A stretch of DNA of 64,000 bases from an uncultured Bacteroidales bacterium (GCA_902776835.1 CACYRK010000006.1:62001-126000); one strand, 5' to 3'. Positions 36,726 to 46,825 are shown, numbered from the stretch's first letter. Notes: generated from the letters alone by a model not told the origin. Numbers and translations are program-made.

Positions 36726-37871
36726 TTAGTGAATAGAATACACTTGCTGGCGCAACTCGTTGATGTCGTAACTCACTTGCTTGCGCTGCACCTCTTGGCG
36801 CAGAGCATCCAGGTCGACACCCCACGATGCTTGCAGCCACTCGCGAGCGATTTGCACCTTCTGCAGGATAATCTCGTCGCCGGCAATACCGTCCTTGTCC
36901 TCCACGTCGTAGACCACGATGCGGTTGCCGTTGCTGTCGGTACCATTCAAGTAGTAACGAGACACCGAACCGTCGTCATTAGTCACATAACGGATATCGC
37001 GGCCATCAATGTAAGTGATATTCTCGGGATCAGCCTCGTTATTCTTGTAATAGAAATAGGTGTAGTACACTGCATCGCGGTCGCCATCGGCAGCATCGGT
37101 GGCCCATCCACGCTTAGCGAGCGCCAGGATGGCGTTCCACTGATCGTCGGTCTTGACGATGTAGTTAGCGATGGTCTCGGCGAAGTCCTCACGGTACTCG
37201 CTCGAAGCGTAAGTGGTGACGAAGCCCAGCGAGTTAACCACGCCTTCCTGGCGGTCCTGCCAGTTGTTAGAGTCGTAGTGACCCACGCTCAGCAGGTTGA
37301 ACTCATTGGGATAAGTCTTCTGCTGGTGGAGGATGTGTGCAAACTCATGGTGCATGGTCTTGAAGTAGAACTCGTTCATCTGGTTGAAGTCGTTGATGTT
37401 CATCTCGTTCACACGGAAGAGCGACACCTTCAATCCGCCCTCGGCAAGACCCAGGATCATGGTACCCGAGGTGGGGTTGTAAGCCGGTGAGCCAATCAGG
37501 TGAATGATGCGCGGTCCGTAGAGTTTGAGGAAGTCGGGACCAACGATATCACGATACACGTCGAACCACAAGTACTTGGTAAGCACAGCCAGGTCGACCG
37601 AGTTGGCATAAGTTGCGGGCACGAGGTTGTAGTTCATGTCGGTACCCACGTCCTGCATTTTATAGCGGAACTCCAGGTTGTAGACATTGAGGTAATTCTC
37701 GCGCAAGAACTTATCGAGCTGGTAGGAGTAAGAGTTGGGATCGAGCGTCTCGTCGATGTCGGGGAAGATGGTATCGTCCAACTTCTCCTCGCTGCACGAG
37801 GTGAATCCCATCGCCACTGTGGCTGCCAGCAACAATACTGAGATATAATGCTTGAATGCTTTCATAGTCAT
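36726..37871 (-). CDS. Putative zinc-binding metallopeptidase lipoprotein
   Basis: 381 aa (379 if Met3 is used). Lipobox FTSC, then Ser-Glu-Glu, so it is surface-lipoprotein-like. A zincin site HHEFAHILHQQ lies at about residues 174-184 and supplies the HExxH motif; a downstream acidic stretch (YREDFAETIANYI) can provide the third metal ligand. Flanking conserved text includes FYFKTMHHEFAHI and DAVYYTYFYYKNNE. This is the susCD-associated metallopeptidase type (PF15890-like). It may process proteins or peptides whose products enter through the neighbouring SusC/SusD pair. It starts 22 nt after the susD stop. Confidence 0.85.
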   Translation of the reverse strand: MTMKAFKHYISVLLLAATVAMGFTSCSEEKLDDTIFPDIDETLDPNSYSYQLDKFLRENYLNVYNLEFRYKMQDVGTDMNYNLVPATYANSVDLAVLTKYLWFDVYRDIVGPDFLKLYGPRIIHLIGSPAYNPTSGTMILGLAEGGLKVSLFRVNEMNINDFNQMNEFYFKTMHHEFAHILHQQKTYPNEFNLLSVGHYDSNNWQDRQEGVVNSLGFVTTYASSEYREDFAETIANYIVKTDDQWNAILALAKRGWATDAADGDRDAVYYTYFYYKNNEADPENITYIDGRDIRYVTNDDGSVSRYYLNGTDSNGNRIVVYDVEDKDGIAGDEIILQKVQIAREWLQASWGVDLDALRQEVQRKQVSYDINELRQQVYSIH

Positions 37872-37892
37872 AAATCAAATAGTGATTGAAAA

Positions 37893-39713
37893 TCAATTAA
37901 CTCTCACGACTGAACCTGGGGCTTCGACAGCCACTGCACCTATAGCCTGTTGTGTAGACTTTTTATAGGAGGGGTTAGGCTGGTAGCCTGCTGCCACAGT
38001 CTCGTACGGGATTTGAATCACATAGCGCGTGTCGGGCCACTTAAGTTCGCGAATCTCGCTACGGCCAATCTTGTGAGTCACGTCAAGTCCGAAACGGCGG
38101 ATGTCCCACCAGCGCATACCGGTGTGCACATTCTCCAGGCGGAGGAAGTGCTGCACGCACTGCAGGTAAGGCTCGATTTCGGGAGTCACGTGGTAGCGGT
38201 TGCTCGGGCACACCTTGTCGATGTTGATAGGACGTGCGATACCCCACTGGATTGAATCCTGATAGTGGTTGATCTCGTAGCGGCCTGCACACTTGGTGTA
38301 AGCGTTGAGCATCTTGGTGTAGAACGACACGATGTTCTCCTTGCTCAGCGGCACCATGCGGTCGTCGCTGCTGGCGTTGTGCTGACGTGCCTGGTCCCAA
38401 ACGTTCAGGTCCTCGAAAGCACCGTCGATGTCGCCCATGAACAGGCGGGCCTCAGCACGCACGAGCAGGTTTTGCTCGGTGGTGAACTCGGCGCGCACAG
38501 CGTGGCAGTAACCGATACCGGCAATCTTATTGGTGTACTCAAACTGCTCGAAGCAAGTTCCGGCGAAGTACATACCGTACTCCTGACCACCTGCGCTACC
38601 GCAGTAGCCATTGAATGCGGGGTGCATAGCGAAGGTCTCTTTGGTCTTGGAGTTAGTGTAGAGGCACTTATCCCAAGTCGGGCCAGGGCCACGCAGGGTG
38701 CCGCGAGCGGCCTCGCGGTTGGTGGTGTAACGGTTCTGTGTCGAGTAGACGAAGCGGCGCCACCAGGTGCTGTAACTGTTGAAGCACATCCACACGTTGG
38801 CGTTCTTGATAGTGGTTGCGCCACGGCCGATATCACTGATGTAGTAGAAACTGGTGATCATCCACAGCGGGCTCATCATGGTTGCGGGGTCGTTGCCCTT
38901 GAATGCGAGCGTAGCGTACTCCTCAGCCTTGGGATAGTCGCGCTTGTAGAGATAGAAGCGTGCTGCGAAAGCATAAGCGGCAGCCTTGTTGAAGTGGTAC
39001 TTAGGCACTTCGTAGTAGAGGTCGTTGATCAGCGGCAGTCCGGCTTCGAGGTCGGCCTCAATCTTCTTGTAGTTAGAGATGAGCGACTCACGCTGGTAGT
39101 CGGGCATGACGGTGGTCTCGGGCTCGGTGATGTAGGTGATACCGTCGCTGTTGGGGTCGAAGCCCGGCAGCGTTGTGCCACCCTCCTCGCCGTAGTAAGG
39201 CGGGCAGAAGAAGTTGCAGAGCACCCAGTGGTGGTAAGCGCGTGAGACGAGAGCCTCGCCCTTCACTGCCGACAGTTTAGCACGGTCCTCGGGGCTGAGG
39301 GCGCCATTGGCGTCGGCACCTTCGGCCTCGAATTGTGCTACTTTCTCAAGCACAGCGTTGCACACGGCGATAGCGCCGTAGCAGCCTTCCCAAATTCCCG
39401 ATGGCGTGTCGCTGCCGTTGTCCAGAGTGACATCTTCCCAAGCATAGAGTTGGTTGTCGGCCACCGAGTAAGGAGCTTTGTTGTAACGCACGCCGTCGTC
39501 GCTGGGCGAGTTGTTATCAATCACATTGTCGCTCGACAATTCGCCGACACAAGCGAGGCTGTAAGAGTTGTAACCGTCGACCATGAGTTGGCGCAACTGC
39601 TCAACGTTTTCAAGGTAGACACGCGTGTCAGGAATCTTGTCAAGGTAGTCGTTACACGATGTGAATGCAATCAGCATCGCGCAAGCAAACATTGATAGAT
39701 ATCTTAATTTCAT
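37893..39713 (-). CDS. SusD/RagB family nutrient-binding outer-membrane lipoprotein
   Basis: 606 aa. Lipobox FTSC (Cys20), then NDYLDKIPDTRVYLENVEQL, the classic SusD start. TPR-bearing segments follow (RAYHHWVLCNFFCPPYY, YHFNKAAAYAFAARFYLYKR, DYPKAEEYATLAF) and the C-terminal family ending HTGMRWWDIRRFGLDVTHKI. SusD lids the SusC transporter and binds the ligand at the cell surface. The ligand cannot be read from sequence; the company of a metallopeptidase and no glycoside hydrolase points to peptides or a cofactor rather than a glycan. It follows susC after 34 nt. Confidence 0.96.
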   Translation of the reverse strand: MKLRYLSMFACAMLIAFTSCNDYLDKIPDTRVYLENVEQLRQLMVDGYNSYSLACVGELSSDNVIDNNSPSDDGVRYNKAPYSVADNQLYAWEDVTLDNGSDTPSGIWEGCYGAIAVCNAVLEKVAQFEAEGADANGALSPEDRAKLSAVKGEALVSRAYHHWVLCNFFCPPYYGEEGGTTLPGFDPNSDGITYITEPETTVMPDYQRESLISNYKKIEADLEAGLPLINDLYYEVPKYHFNKAAAYAFAARFYLYKRDYPKAEEYATLAFKGNDPATMMSPLWMITSFYYISDIGRGATTIKNANVWMCFNSYSTWWRRFVYSTQNRYTTNREAARGTLRGPGPTWDKCLYTNSKTKETFAMHPAFNGYCGSAGGQEYGMYFAGTCFEQFEYTNKIAGIGYCHAVRAEFTTEQNLLVRAEARLFMGDIDGAFEDLNVWDQARQHNASSDDRMVPLSKENIVSFYTKMLNAYTKCAGRYEINHYQDSIQWGIARPINIDKVCPSNRYHVTPEIEPYLQCVQHFLRLENVHTGMRWWDIRRFGLDVTHKIGRSEIRELKWPDTRYVIQIPYETVAAGYQPNPSYKKSTQQAIGAVAVEAPGSVVRVN

Positions 39714-39747
39714 AATATATAAATCTTTGATTAGGTGAGTTCAACAA

Positions 39748-42700
39748 TTAAAGTCCGAAACGCAGTGTGAAAGTAAACTGCTTGGGGTTGGGCGAAGCCA
39801 CACCACCGCTGTTGAAGTACTCAGGATCTTGACCGTTGAGTTTCTTGTCGGCATAAAGCAGGAACATGTTGGTCATCGCCAACTTCACCGAAGCGCTGGT
39901 GAGGCGGAGGTGACGTATGAAGCTCATAGGCATGTCGTAACTCAGCGACACCTCTTTGAGGCGGATGAAGTCGCCGTGAGCGATGCGTGCCGTACTGTAG
40001 TTATAAGCGTTGTAACCGCGGCCCAGGTAGGGGTTAGAGTTGGTCTGACGGCGCGAAGCGATTGCAGGAATGTCGGTGTACTGCTCATCGCCCGGCATCA
40101 CCCAGCGGTTCTTGAACTCCTTAGGCATTGCGGCCATGTCGCTGTAAGAGGCTGCGAAGTCGGGGCTCAGGCGCAGGTAGTTGCCAAACGAGTAAGTCAT
40201 GAACACGTTCAGGTGGAAGCCACGCCATCCGAAGATGTTACCGAAGCCACCCGAGATAGTAGGATCGACGGGACCCTCATACTTGAGGAAGTCGAGTTTC
40301 TCATACTCCTGGAAGTTGATGTCGTCGCTGGTCTCCTCGCCGTTCTCGTTGATGATCACGGGCAGACCGTGGCCGCTCAGGCCAACGAACGGAATCGAGA
40401 AGATGGCACGGTGGGGATAGCCCTCCAAGGGGAAACCGGTGCCCTGAACCAGGCTGATGACGTTAGAACGCGACTCCAACTTGGTAATCTTAGTCTTGCT
40501 GTAAGAGAAGGTAAGGTCGGTGTTCCAACTGAATGCCATAGGATCGGCGGGGTCGATGTTCTTGGTCGACACGGTGAACTCGACACCGTGCGAAGCCATC
40601 TCGGCAACGTTAGCAAACTTGCTCGTCACACCACCGACACCTTGAGTCTTGATGCGGCCGATAAGGTCGAAGTTGTTACGCTTGTACCAGTCGAAGACCA
40701 CGTTGATGCGGTTGCGCAGGAAACCCATGTCGACACCCACGTCAAGTTCGTGCTTCTTCTCGTACGACAACTCATAGTTGGCAAGGCCGTTCAGGCCGAT
40801 ACCCATCTCCTTGGCTTCGCTCTCCTGGCGCCAGGGGCGCGAGGGGTAGTAAAGTGCCTCGGCGTTGGCGTAGCCTGTGGGGCCACTCTCACCGGTCAGC
40901 GAGTACGAAGCACGCAGTTTAGCGTAACTCAGCCAGCCATTGTGTGCATCGCTCCACTCGCGGAAGAACGGCTCGTCGTAGACGTTCCAAGCAGCCGAGA
41001 TGTTCCATGTGGGCAGCCAGCGGCTCTGGGTGGTCTTACCCATGAGGTTAGAACCCTCGTAGCGCACGGTGCCGTTGAGCACATAGCGACCCAGGAGACT
41101 GTAGTTGGCGTTGGCAAAGTAAGCCATGTTGCGGCGATAGCCCTTGCCGTCGCTGAAGTAAGCACCGTTCTCCTCTTCCATCTGCTTGAACAGGTTGTGG
41201 CTGGTGAACGGCAGGTTACCGTTGGCATAAACGATACCCCAGCCCTGGAACGACTGAGCGTAGCGGTCGACGCGGCTTGTCTCCATACCAGCGTAGAGTT
41301 GGATGAGGTGCTTGTCGTTGAAGTTCTTCATGTACTGTCCGGTAGCGCGGAAGTCGATCTGGGTGATCGAGTTCTTGCTGTAGAACAGGATACCGCCCTT
41401 AGGAAGCACGGTCTCGGGGAGAGCGTTCTCGATGTCGGGGTCGGTATATAAATAGGTGTTGCTCGAACGGATGATAGCATCCTCGGGATCGATACCAGCG
41501 CGGTAAGCGCGGGCCTGGTTACTGTTGTCGAGCACATAGTGGTTCTGCTCGGCCACGTTGTGGCGCAGCGAAGCCAGCAAGTTGAACTCGAGGCTCTCGC
41601 CCTGCTTGATGATGGGCTTGATTTGGAGTTCGCCCTGGAACTTCACATCCAGCACGTCGATGTCGATGTAGTTGTTGTCGAGTTCGTGGAAGATGTTGAA
41701 GTCGGTGTAGTTACGACGATAGTACAGATTCGGGTCAAGAGCACGCGAGGTGTTGAGCGCGAAACTGTAGGGGTTAATATCGAAGTCACGCGATACCTCA
41801 CCGTTCACCACGTCGACGTTCTGGCTCAGCGTACCGGGCGCTTTCTGCTTACGGTAACTGTCGCTGTTAAGGATTTTCACGCGAATCTTGTCGGTGAGTT
41901 GGTAGATAGCGTTGCTGTTGAATGTGTAACGCTCCACGCGGCTGCTCTTGTACCATCCTGGGTCGTTCATGATCGAAATCGACGAATAGAACGAGCCCTT
42001 GTCGGTACCGCCGCTGATGCTCACTGCATGGTTCTGCATGACGTTGTTGTTGAACAGGAGGTCGAACCAGTCGGTGTTCTGGAACTCGGCCTGGCGCAGG
42101 TATTGGTTCATGGCGGCGCGGGTGTTGGGCAGACCGTAAGCGCCAGCGGTGGCGTCGTACTGGTCCATCAGAGTGTACATGCGGCCATAGATACCTGTCG
42201 ACGAGCCGTTGGCCAGCGAAGCGAACTCGAGCCAGCCTTTCTGCTCCATTTCTTTGTAGATACTCATCTGCTCCTGCGAGTTGCTGATGTTGAACTCGCT
42301 GTAGCGGGGCTTCAGACGGTAGGTGAACTCACCGGTGTAGTTGATTGCGGTGTGTCCCTTGCGACCGGTCTTGGTGGTGATCACAATCACACCGGCGTTA
42401 GCCTTAGCACCGTAGATACTGGTTGCAGAACCGTCCTTAAGAATTTGGAAACTCTCGATATCGTCGGCGTTCAGACCGGCGACAGCCGAGGCGATAAGCG
42501 TGGTAGCGTCACCCGACGAGAGGTCGTCGGCACTAATCTCGACGTTGTCCTCGAGAATCACACCATCCACCACCCAGAGAGGCTTGGAACTACCGTAGAT
42601 TGAGGTAGCACCACGCACGCGAATCTTGGGTGCGGTACCGAACGTACCGGTCACGTTTTGCACTTGCACACCGGCGGCACGTCCTTCGAGCGAGCGGCTG

Positions 42701-43104
42701 ACATCGGCAACACCATCGAGTTTAGCCTTAGAGGCGTCGACGCTGGTCGTTGCACCGGTAAACAGTCGTTTGTCGACCTTCTGATAACCGGTGACCACCA
42801 CCTCTTCGAGTTGTTGTCCACTGGGTTTCAGAACCACGGTCATATCACTCTTTGCAGCGACCTCCATGGGTTCGTAGCCAAGGTAGGTGATTACCAACTT
42901 GGCTCCACTCGGCACGGTGAGAGTGAATTTACCATCGATGTCAGTAGCGATGCCATTAGAGGTTTTACCCTTCTGGACGACAGTCGCTCCAATCACAGGA
43001 TCATTGTTCTCGTCATAGACGACACCGCTCGCCTTCACTTGCGCGTTGAGCGAGAACGCCATAACAGATAGAACAATGAGCAGAAGTAATTTTCTGATAC
43101 TCAT
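39748..43104 (-). CDS. SusC/RagA family TonB-linked outer-membrane transporter
   Basis: 1118 aa from the ATG at 43104; the GTG at 43110 is less likely. Signal peptide (RKLLLLIVLSVMAFSLNAQ), a carboxypeptidase-regulatory-like domain (GVVYDENNDPVIGATVVQKG ... ATDIDGKFTL, about 25-105), then the EEVVVTGYQKVDKRLFTGA start of the plug with VRGATSIYGSSKPLWVVDGV. A ~22-strand barrel follows and ends FTFTLRFGL, a proper C-terminal aromatic/Leu signature. It transports the SusD-bound ligand with TonB energy. It is the first gene of susC-susD-metallopeptidase-DUF4302, driven by the promoter at 43304-43334 with a ~190-nt leader. No SusR-type or anti-sigma regulator is nearby. Confidence 0.96.
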   Translation of the reverse strand: MSIRKLLLLIVLSVMAFSLNAQVKASGVVYDENNDPVIGATVVQKGKTSNGIATDIDGKFTLTVPSGAKLVITYLGYEPMEVAAKSDMTVVLKPSGQQLEEVVVTGYQKVDKRLFTGATTSVDASKAKLDGVADVSRSLEGRAAGVQVQNVTGTFGTAPKIRVRGATSIYGSSKPLWVVDGVILEDNVEISADDLSSGDATTLIASAVAGLNADDIESFQILKDGSATSIYGAKANAGVIVITTKTGRKGHTAINYTGEFTYRLKPRYSEFNISNSQEQMSIYKEMEQKGWLEFASLANGSSTGIYGRMYTLMDQYDATAGAYGLPNTRAAMNQYLRQAEFQNTDWFDLLFNNNVMQNHAVSISGGTDKGSFYSSISIMNDPGWYKSSRVERYTFNSNAIYQLTDKIRVKILNSDSYRKQKAPGTLSQNVDVVNGEVSRDFDINPYSFALNTSRALDPNLYYRRNYTDFNIFHELDNNYIDIDVLDVKFQGELQIKPIIKQGESLEFNLLASLRHNVAEQNHYVLDNSNQARAYRAGIDPEDAIIRSSNTYLYTDPDIENALPETVLPKGGILFYSKNSITQIDFRATGQYMKNFNDKHLIQLYAGMETSRVDRYAQSFQGWGIVYANGNLPFTSHNLFKQMEEENGAYFSDGKGYRRNMAYFANANYSLLGRYVLNGTVRYEGSNLMGKTTQSRWLPTWNISAAWNVYDEPFFREWSDAHNGWLSYAKLRASYSLTGESGPTGYANAEALYYPSRPWRQESEAKEMGIGLNGLANYELSYEKKHELDVGVDMGFLRNRINVVFDWYKRNNFDLIGRIKTQGVGGVTSKFANVAEMASHGVEFTVSTKNIDPADPMAFSWNTDLTFSYSKTKITKLESRSNVISLVQGTGFPLEGYPHRAIFSIPFVGLSGHGLPVIINENGEETSDDINFQEYEKLDFLKYEGPVDPTISGGFGNIFGWRGFHLNVFMTYSFGNYLRLSPDFAASYSDMAAMPKEFKNRWVMPGDEQYTDIPAIASRRQTNSNPYLGRGYNAYNYSTARIAHGDFIRLKEVSLSYDMPMSFIRHLRLTSASVKLAMTNMFLLYADKKLNGQDPEYFNSGGVASPNPKQFTFTLRFGL

Positions 43105-43303
43105 AAGCACTGTTTCTTAAAATTATTATTCTTTCAATTTTTTTATCAGTCTCCACACGTATAATGCCGTCGAAAAAGCCAACCACGGCGACTACGGAAA
43201 AAGGCAATGCTGCACCAGCCACCACAAAGTGAAATCGCTGGCACTCATTGTTTTAGTCAACTCATGCTTGGTAGTTTCTTAACATTAAACAATAATCTTG
43301 CGA

Positions 43304-43334
43304 CAAAATTAAAAAAACTTTTTTAAACGAGCAA
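43304..43334 (-). promoter_or_regulatory. Promoter of the susC operon
   Basis: On the minus strand: TTG (43334-43332), 20 nt, TAATTTTG (43311-43304). The predicted start near 43297 leaves a leader of about 190 nt before the susC ATG. The leader is AT-rich with no riboswitch I recognise. Upstream, TGTTCTACAACATGTTT (43393-43409) matches a word inside the element at 32995. Confidence 0.65.
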
Positions 43335-43532
43335 TTTTTTTTATCAAAAACGCCACAAAAGGAAAAAAAAGTAACACTTTAGTTAAAAATTATGTTCTAC
43401 AACATGTTTTTAACACTTCTAAAAACGTCCCGCCGAGCGTAACTTGGTGGTACTCTGCCACTTGCCAAAAATATCAAATTGTAAGCACCCCTGACGCATC
43501 ATCACCACCCCCTCAAGATTCCCCCAGAGTCA

Positions 43533-43613
43533 CTAGAATTTCTAGAATCTCTAGAGTATCTAGAATCTCTAGAAGGGCTAGAGACTCTAGAATTTCTAGA
43601 AAGGCTAGAAAAA
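43533..43613. repeat. 9-bp-period CTAGA tract (9 units)
   Basis: CTAGA or CTAGAG-type units start at 43533, 43542, 43551, 43560, 43569, 43578, 43587, 43596 and 43605 without a slip; only the last four bases of each unit vary. It lies in the divergent region between susC and the pseudouridine synthase, just upstream of the latter's promoter. Confidence 0.9.
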
Positions 43614-43625
43614 CTCAAAACAAGT

Positions 43626-43657
43626 TTTGGATTTTCGCTTACCTTGCACTAATTTTG
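43626..43657 (+). promoter_or_regulatory. Promoter of the RluA-type gene
   Basis: TTTG (43626-43629), 20 nt, TAATTTTG (43650-43657): a complete Bacteroidetes promoter. It begins inside the longest reading frame (ATG at 43627), which shows that the true start is the downstream ATG at 43741. Confidence 0.75.
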
Positions 43658-43740
43658 CACCACAAAAGGGTCACGGCACCAGGGTCGCACAGCCGAAACC
43701 CCCATATAATATAATAAGGTGTGACCACATTCGCGCTAAT

Positions 43741-44460
43741 ATGGAAGTTCTTTACGAAGACAACCACATCCTTATCATCAACAAGGCCGCCGGCGAGATC
43801 GTGCAGGGCGACCAGACTCACGACCCCACGCTTGCCGACACCGTAAAGCAGTGGCTCAAAGAGAAATACAACAAACCAGGCAACGTGTTTTGCGGCGTGA
43901 CACACCGCATCGACCGCCCTACCTGGGGCCTTGTGGTGATGGCCAAGACAAGCAAGGGCTTGTCGCGCATGAACGAGTTGTTCCGCAAGGGTCAGGTACA
44001 CAAGACCTACTGGGCAATCACCGAACGCTGCCCCGACCATCGCTGCGGCACGCTCACCCACTGGGTGACGCCGGTGAAGCAGGGCAACAAGACCTACGCC
44101 TGCAACTACCAGGTGCCCGGCAGCGTGAAGGCTGTGCTCAACTACCGCGTGCTGGCCAGCGGCGACCGCTACCATCTGCTGGAGGTGACGTTGCTCACGG
44201 GCCGCAAGCACCAAATACGCTGTCAACTGTCGTCGATAGGCTGCCCCATCAAGGGCGACGTGAAATATGGTGCGCGGCGCGGCAATGCCGACATGAGCAT
44301 CGGCCTGCAGTCGCACAACATCCACTTCACACACCCGGTGAGCGGCAAGGAAATCGACGTGACGGCGCCTCTGCCCCCCGACCCGCTGTGGGCCAAACTG
44401 GCGGCACTCATTCCCGACAACAACACTAATAAAACCGATAACGATGAAAACAATTATTAA
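43741..44460 (+). CDS. RluA family pseudouridine synthase
   Basis: 239 aa. It isomerises uridine to pseudouridine in rRNA or tRNA. Motifs: VLYEDNHILIINKAAGEIVQ (motif I), the catalytic motif GVTHRIDRPTWGLVVMAKTS with the active aspartate in HRID, and RKHQIRCQLSSIGCPIKGD near the end. No S4 domain precedes the catalytic core, so it is the short form (RluA/TruC-like). The family usually reads HRLDRxTSG; HRIDRPTWG is a common Bacteroidetes variant. The target base cannot be inferred. Its end overlaps the next gene by 17 nt. Confidence 0.9.
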   Translation: MEVLYEDNHILIINKAAGEIVQGDQTHDPTLADTVKQWLKEKYNKPGNVFCGVTHRIDRPTWGLVVMAKTSKGLSRMNELFRKGQVHKTYWAITERCPDHRCGTLTHWVTPVKQGNKTYACNYQVPGSVKAVLNYRVLASGDRYHLLEVTLLTGRKHQIRCQLSSIGCPIKGDVKYGARRGNADMSIGLQSHNIHFTHPVSGKEIDVTAPLPPDPLWAKLAALIPDNNTNKTDNDENNY

Positions 44461-45010
44461 CCGCATCGCACTCTTGGCCATCATGGCCGTGATGAGCGTA
44501 AACATGATGGCCCAACTTCCCGACGGCGCCATCAACATTGCTTCGGCCTTATCCTACGAGTTGTATGTGGTGGGCGACGACGCGCCCGGCGCACGCAGTC
44601 TGTGGATTCAATACAACGCTACCAAAGAGGTGAAATGCCTGCTGCAAACCAGCCAGGAGCCTCTCGATTTCAGCGAGTACGCCTTCAATCAAGAAGACGG
44701 CAAAGTGATGCCGGCGAACGCCATATGCTCCATCAGCAACGCATTTGTCTACCCCGGCGCCAACTGCTATGTGGTGCTGGAAGGGTGCCCCGACAGCCGA
44801 AACATCTACACCTTTATTTACGATGTGAGAAACGGGCACACCATTCACCTGCCCACCAACAACGGCTTCATAGGCTTCACCAACGAGGACACCGACCTGC
44901 TCTCGGAAAGTTACGACTATTATCCGCAGGGCGGGCGTTACAGCGTAATCAACGCTTACGACATCAATGGCAAGCACCTGTCGACAATGAGAATCAAGCA
45001 CGAACAATAA
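44444..45010 (+). CDS. Secreted protein of unknown function
   Basis: 188 aa. Signal peptide MKTIINRIALLAIMAVMSVNMMAQ. The mature protein is beta-rich with no family I can name: YELYVVGDDAPGARSLWIQY, YVVLEGCPDSRNIYTFIYD and GFIGFTNEDTDLLSESYDYY are its distinctive parts. The start overlaps the pseudouridine synthase end by 17 nt, so it is translated from the same transcript. Fumarase follows 31 nt later. No metal-binding or catalytic motif is obvious. It may be an envelope protein. Confidence 0.7.
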   Translation: MKTIINRIALLAIMAVMSVNMMAQLPDGAINIASALSYELYVVGDDAPGARSLWIQYNATKEVKCLLQTSQEPLDFSEYAFNQEDGKVMPANAICSISNAFVYPGANCYVVLEGCPDSRNIYTFIYDVRNGHTIHLPTNNGFIGFTNEDTDLLSESYDYYPQGGRYSVINAYDINGKHLSTMRIKHEQ

Positions 45011-45041
45011 ACCACATTATTTATAATAACACACAACGATT

Positions 45042-46685
45042 ATGGCAAACACTCCTGAGTTTAAGTATGCGCCCATGTTCCAGTTGGGCGAGGACAAGAC
45101 CGAATATTATCTGCTCACCGACAAATATGTGAGCGTGGGCGACTTTGAGGGCAAACCGATGCTGAAAGTCGAGCCCGAGGCGCTGACGTTGCTGGCCCAG
45201 CACGCGTTTCGCGACGTGTCGTTCATGCTGCGCCGCAGCCACAACGAGCAGGTGGCAAAAATCCTGCGCGACCCCGAGGCCAGCGAGAACGACAAGTACG
45301 TGGCGCTGACCTTCTTGCGCAATGCCGAGGTGAGCGTCAAGGGCAAGTTGCCGCTGTGCCAGGACACCGGCACCGCCATCATCCACGGCGAAAAGGGACA
45401 GCAGGTGTGGACCGGCTTCTGCGACGAGGAGGCCCTGTCGCGCGGCGTGTTCAACACCTACACCAACGAGAACCTGCGCTACTCGCAGAACGCCCCGCTC
45501 AACATGTATGACGAGGTGAACACCCGTTGCAACCTGCCGGCACAAATCGACCTGGAGGCCACCGAAGGCATGGAATATCGCTTCCTGTGCGTTACCAAGG
45601 GCGGCGGCAGCGCCAACAAGACCTACCTGTATCAGGAGACCAAGGCCCGCATCCAGAATCCCGGCACGCTCATCCCCTTCCTGGTGGAGAAGATGAAGAC
45701 GCTGGGCACCGCGGCCTGCCCGCCTTACCACATCGCCATAGTGATTGGCGGCACGAGCGCCGAGAAGAACCTGCTGACGGTGAAATTGGCGTCGACCCAC
45801 TTCTACGACGAGTTGCCCACCACGGGCGATGAGACCGGCCGCGCCTTCCGCGACGTGGAACTGGAGGAGCAACTGCTCGCCGAGGCCCACAAGATTGGGC
45901 TGGGCGCACAGTTCGGCGGCAAATACCTGGCTCACGACGTGCGCGTGGTGCGTCTGCCTCGCCACGGTGCAAGTTGCCCCATCGGCCTGGGCGTGAGTTG
46001 CAGCGCCGACCGCAACATCAAGGCGAAAATCAACCGCGACGGTGTGTGGATTGAGCGTCTCGACGACAAGCCCTACGAACTCATCCCCGAGGAGTTGCGC
46101 CAGGCTGGCGAGGGCGAGGCCGTGAAAATCGACCTCAACCAACCCATGAGCGAGGTGCGCAAGATTCTGTCGCAATATCCGGTGAGCACGCGCCTGAGCC
46201 TCAACGGCACCATCATCGTGGGTCGCGACATCGCTCACGCCAAGATTAAAGCCCGTCTCGACGCTGGCGAGGGCATGCCACAGTATCTCAAGGATCACCC
46301 CATCTACTATGCCGGCCCTGCCAAGACTCCCGCAGGCATGGCATGTGGCTCGATGGGGCCGACGACAGCCGGCCGCATGGACCCCTATGTGGATGAGTTC
46401 CAAGAGAATGGCGGCAGTTTGGTGATGCTCGCCAAGGGCAATCGCTCGCAGGCCGTGACCGACGCATGCCGCAAGCATGGCGGCTTCTACCTGGGCTCGA
46501 TAGGTGGCCCTGCAGCCATCTTGGCACAGAACAACATCAAGAGCATCGAGTGCGTCGAGTATCCCGAGTTGGGCATGGAAGCCATCTGGAAAATTGAGGT
46601 CGAGGACTTCCCCGCCTTCATCCTTGTGGACGACAAGGGCAATGATTTCTTCCAGAAGATTGCCACCGGCTGCCCGATGAAGTAA
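45042..46685 (+). CDS. fum: Class I fumarate hydratase (Fe-S)
   Basis: 547 aa, the full single-chain class I length. It interconverts fumarate and malate. N-terminal domain: [15 protein letters not shown] with one iron-sulfur cysteine; [31 protein letters not shown]; then [20 protein letters not shown] with the other cysteines. The C-terminal beta domain has [54 protein letters not shown] and MLAKGNRS. Such oxygen-sensitive fumarases suit an anaerobic gut lifestyle. It probably shares a transcript with the two preceding genes. Confidence 0.95.
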   Translation: MANTPEFKYAPMFQLGEDKTEYYLLTDKYVSVGDFEGKPMLKVEPEALTLLAQHAFRDVSFMLRRSHNEQVAKILRDPEASENDKYVALTFLRNAEVSVKGKLPLCQDTGTAIIHGEKGQQVWTGFCDEEALSRGVFNTYTNENLRYSQNAPLNMYDEVNTRCNLPAQIDLEATEGMEYRFLCVTKGGGSANKTYLYQETKARIQNPGTLIPFLVEKMKTLGTAACPPYHIAIVIGGTSAEKNLLTVKLASTHFYDELPTTGDETGRAFRDVELEEQLLAEAHKIGLGAQFGGKYLAHDVRVVRLPRHGASCPIGLGVSCSADRNIKAKINRDGVWIERLDDKPYELIPEELRQAGEGEAVKIDLNQPMSEVRKILSQYPVSTRLSLNGTIIVGRDIAHAKIKARLDAGEGMPQYLKDHPIYYAGPAKTPAGMACGSMGPTTAGRMDPYVDEFQENGGSLVMLAKGNRSQAVTDACRKHGGFYLGSIGGPAAILAQNNIKSIECVEYPELGMEAIWKIEVEDFPAFILVDDKGNDFFQKIATGCPMK

Positions 46686-46713
46686 CGCCCACCGCCATTC
46701 CGGCACCCCACCA

Positions 46714-46825
46714 TAGCCAGGCACCCCACCCCAGGAGTGCCTGGCTACGTTTCACCCCAAATAGCAACGATAGAAACGATAGCGGCTATTTGGAGGAAAA
46801 TGATGAAAAAGGGACGGTCCCTTTT
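46714..46825. other. Intergenic hairpins and a short 9-bp tract after fumarase
   Basis: The gap 46686-47008 has no gene. It holds an 11-bp perfect stem TAGCCAGGCAC / GTGCCTGGCTA (46714-46747, 12-nt loop), three ATAG units at 9-nt spacing (46761, 46770, 46779), and a near-perfect palindrome AAAAGGGAC-G-GTCCCTTTT (46807-46825) that looks like a REP hairpin. Confidence 0.7.
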
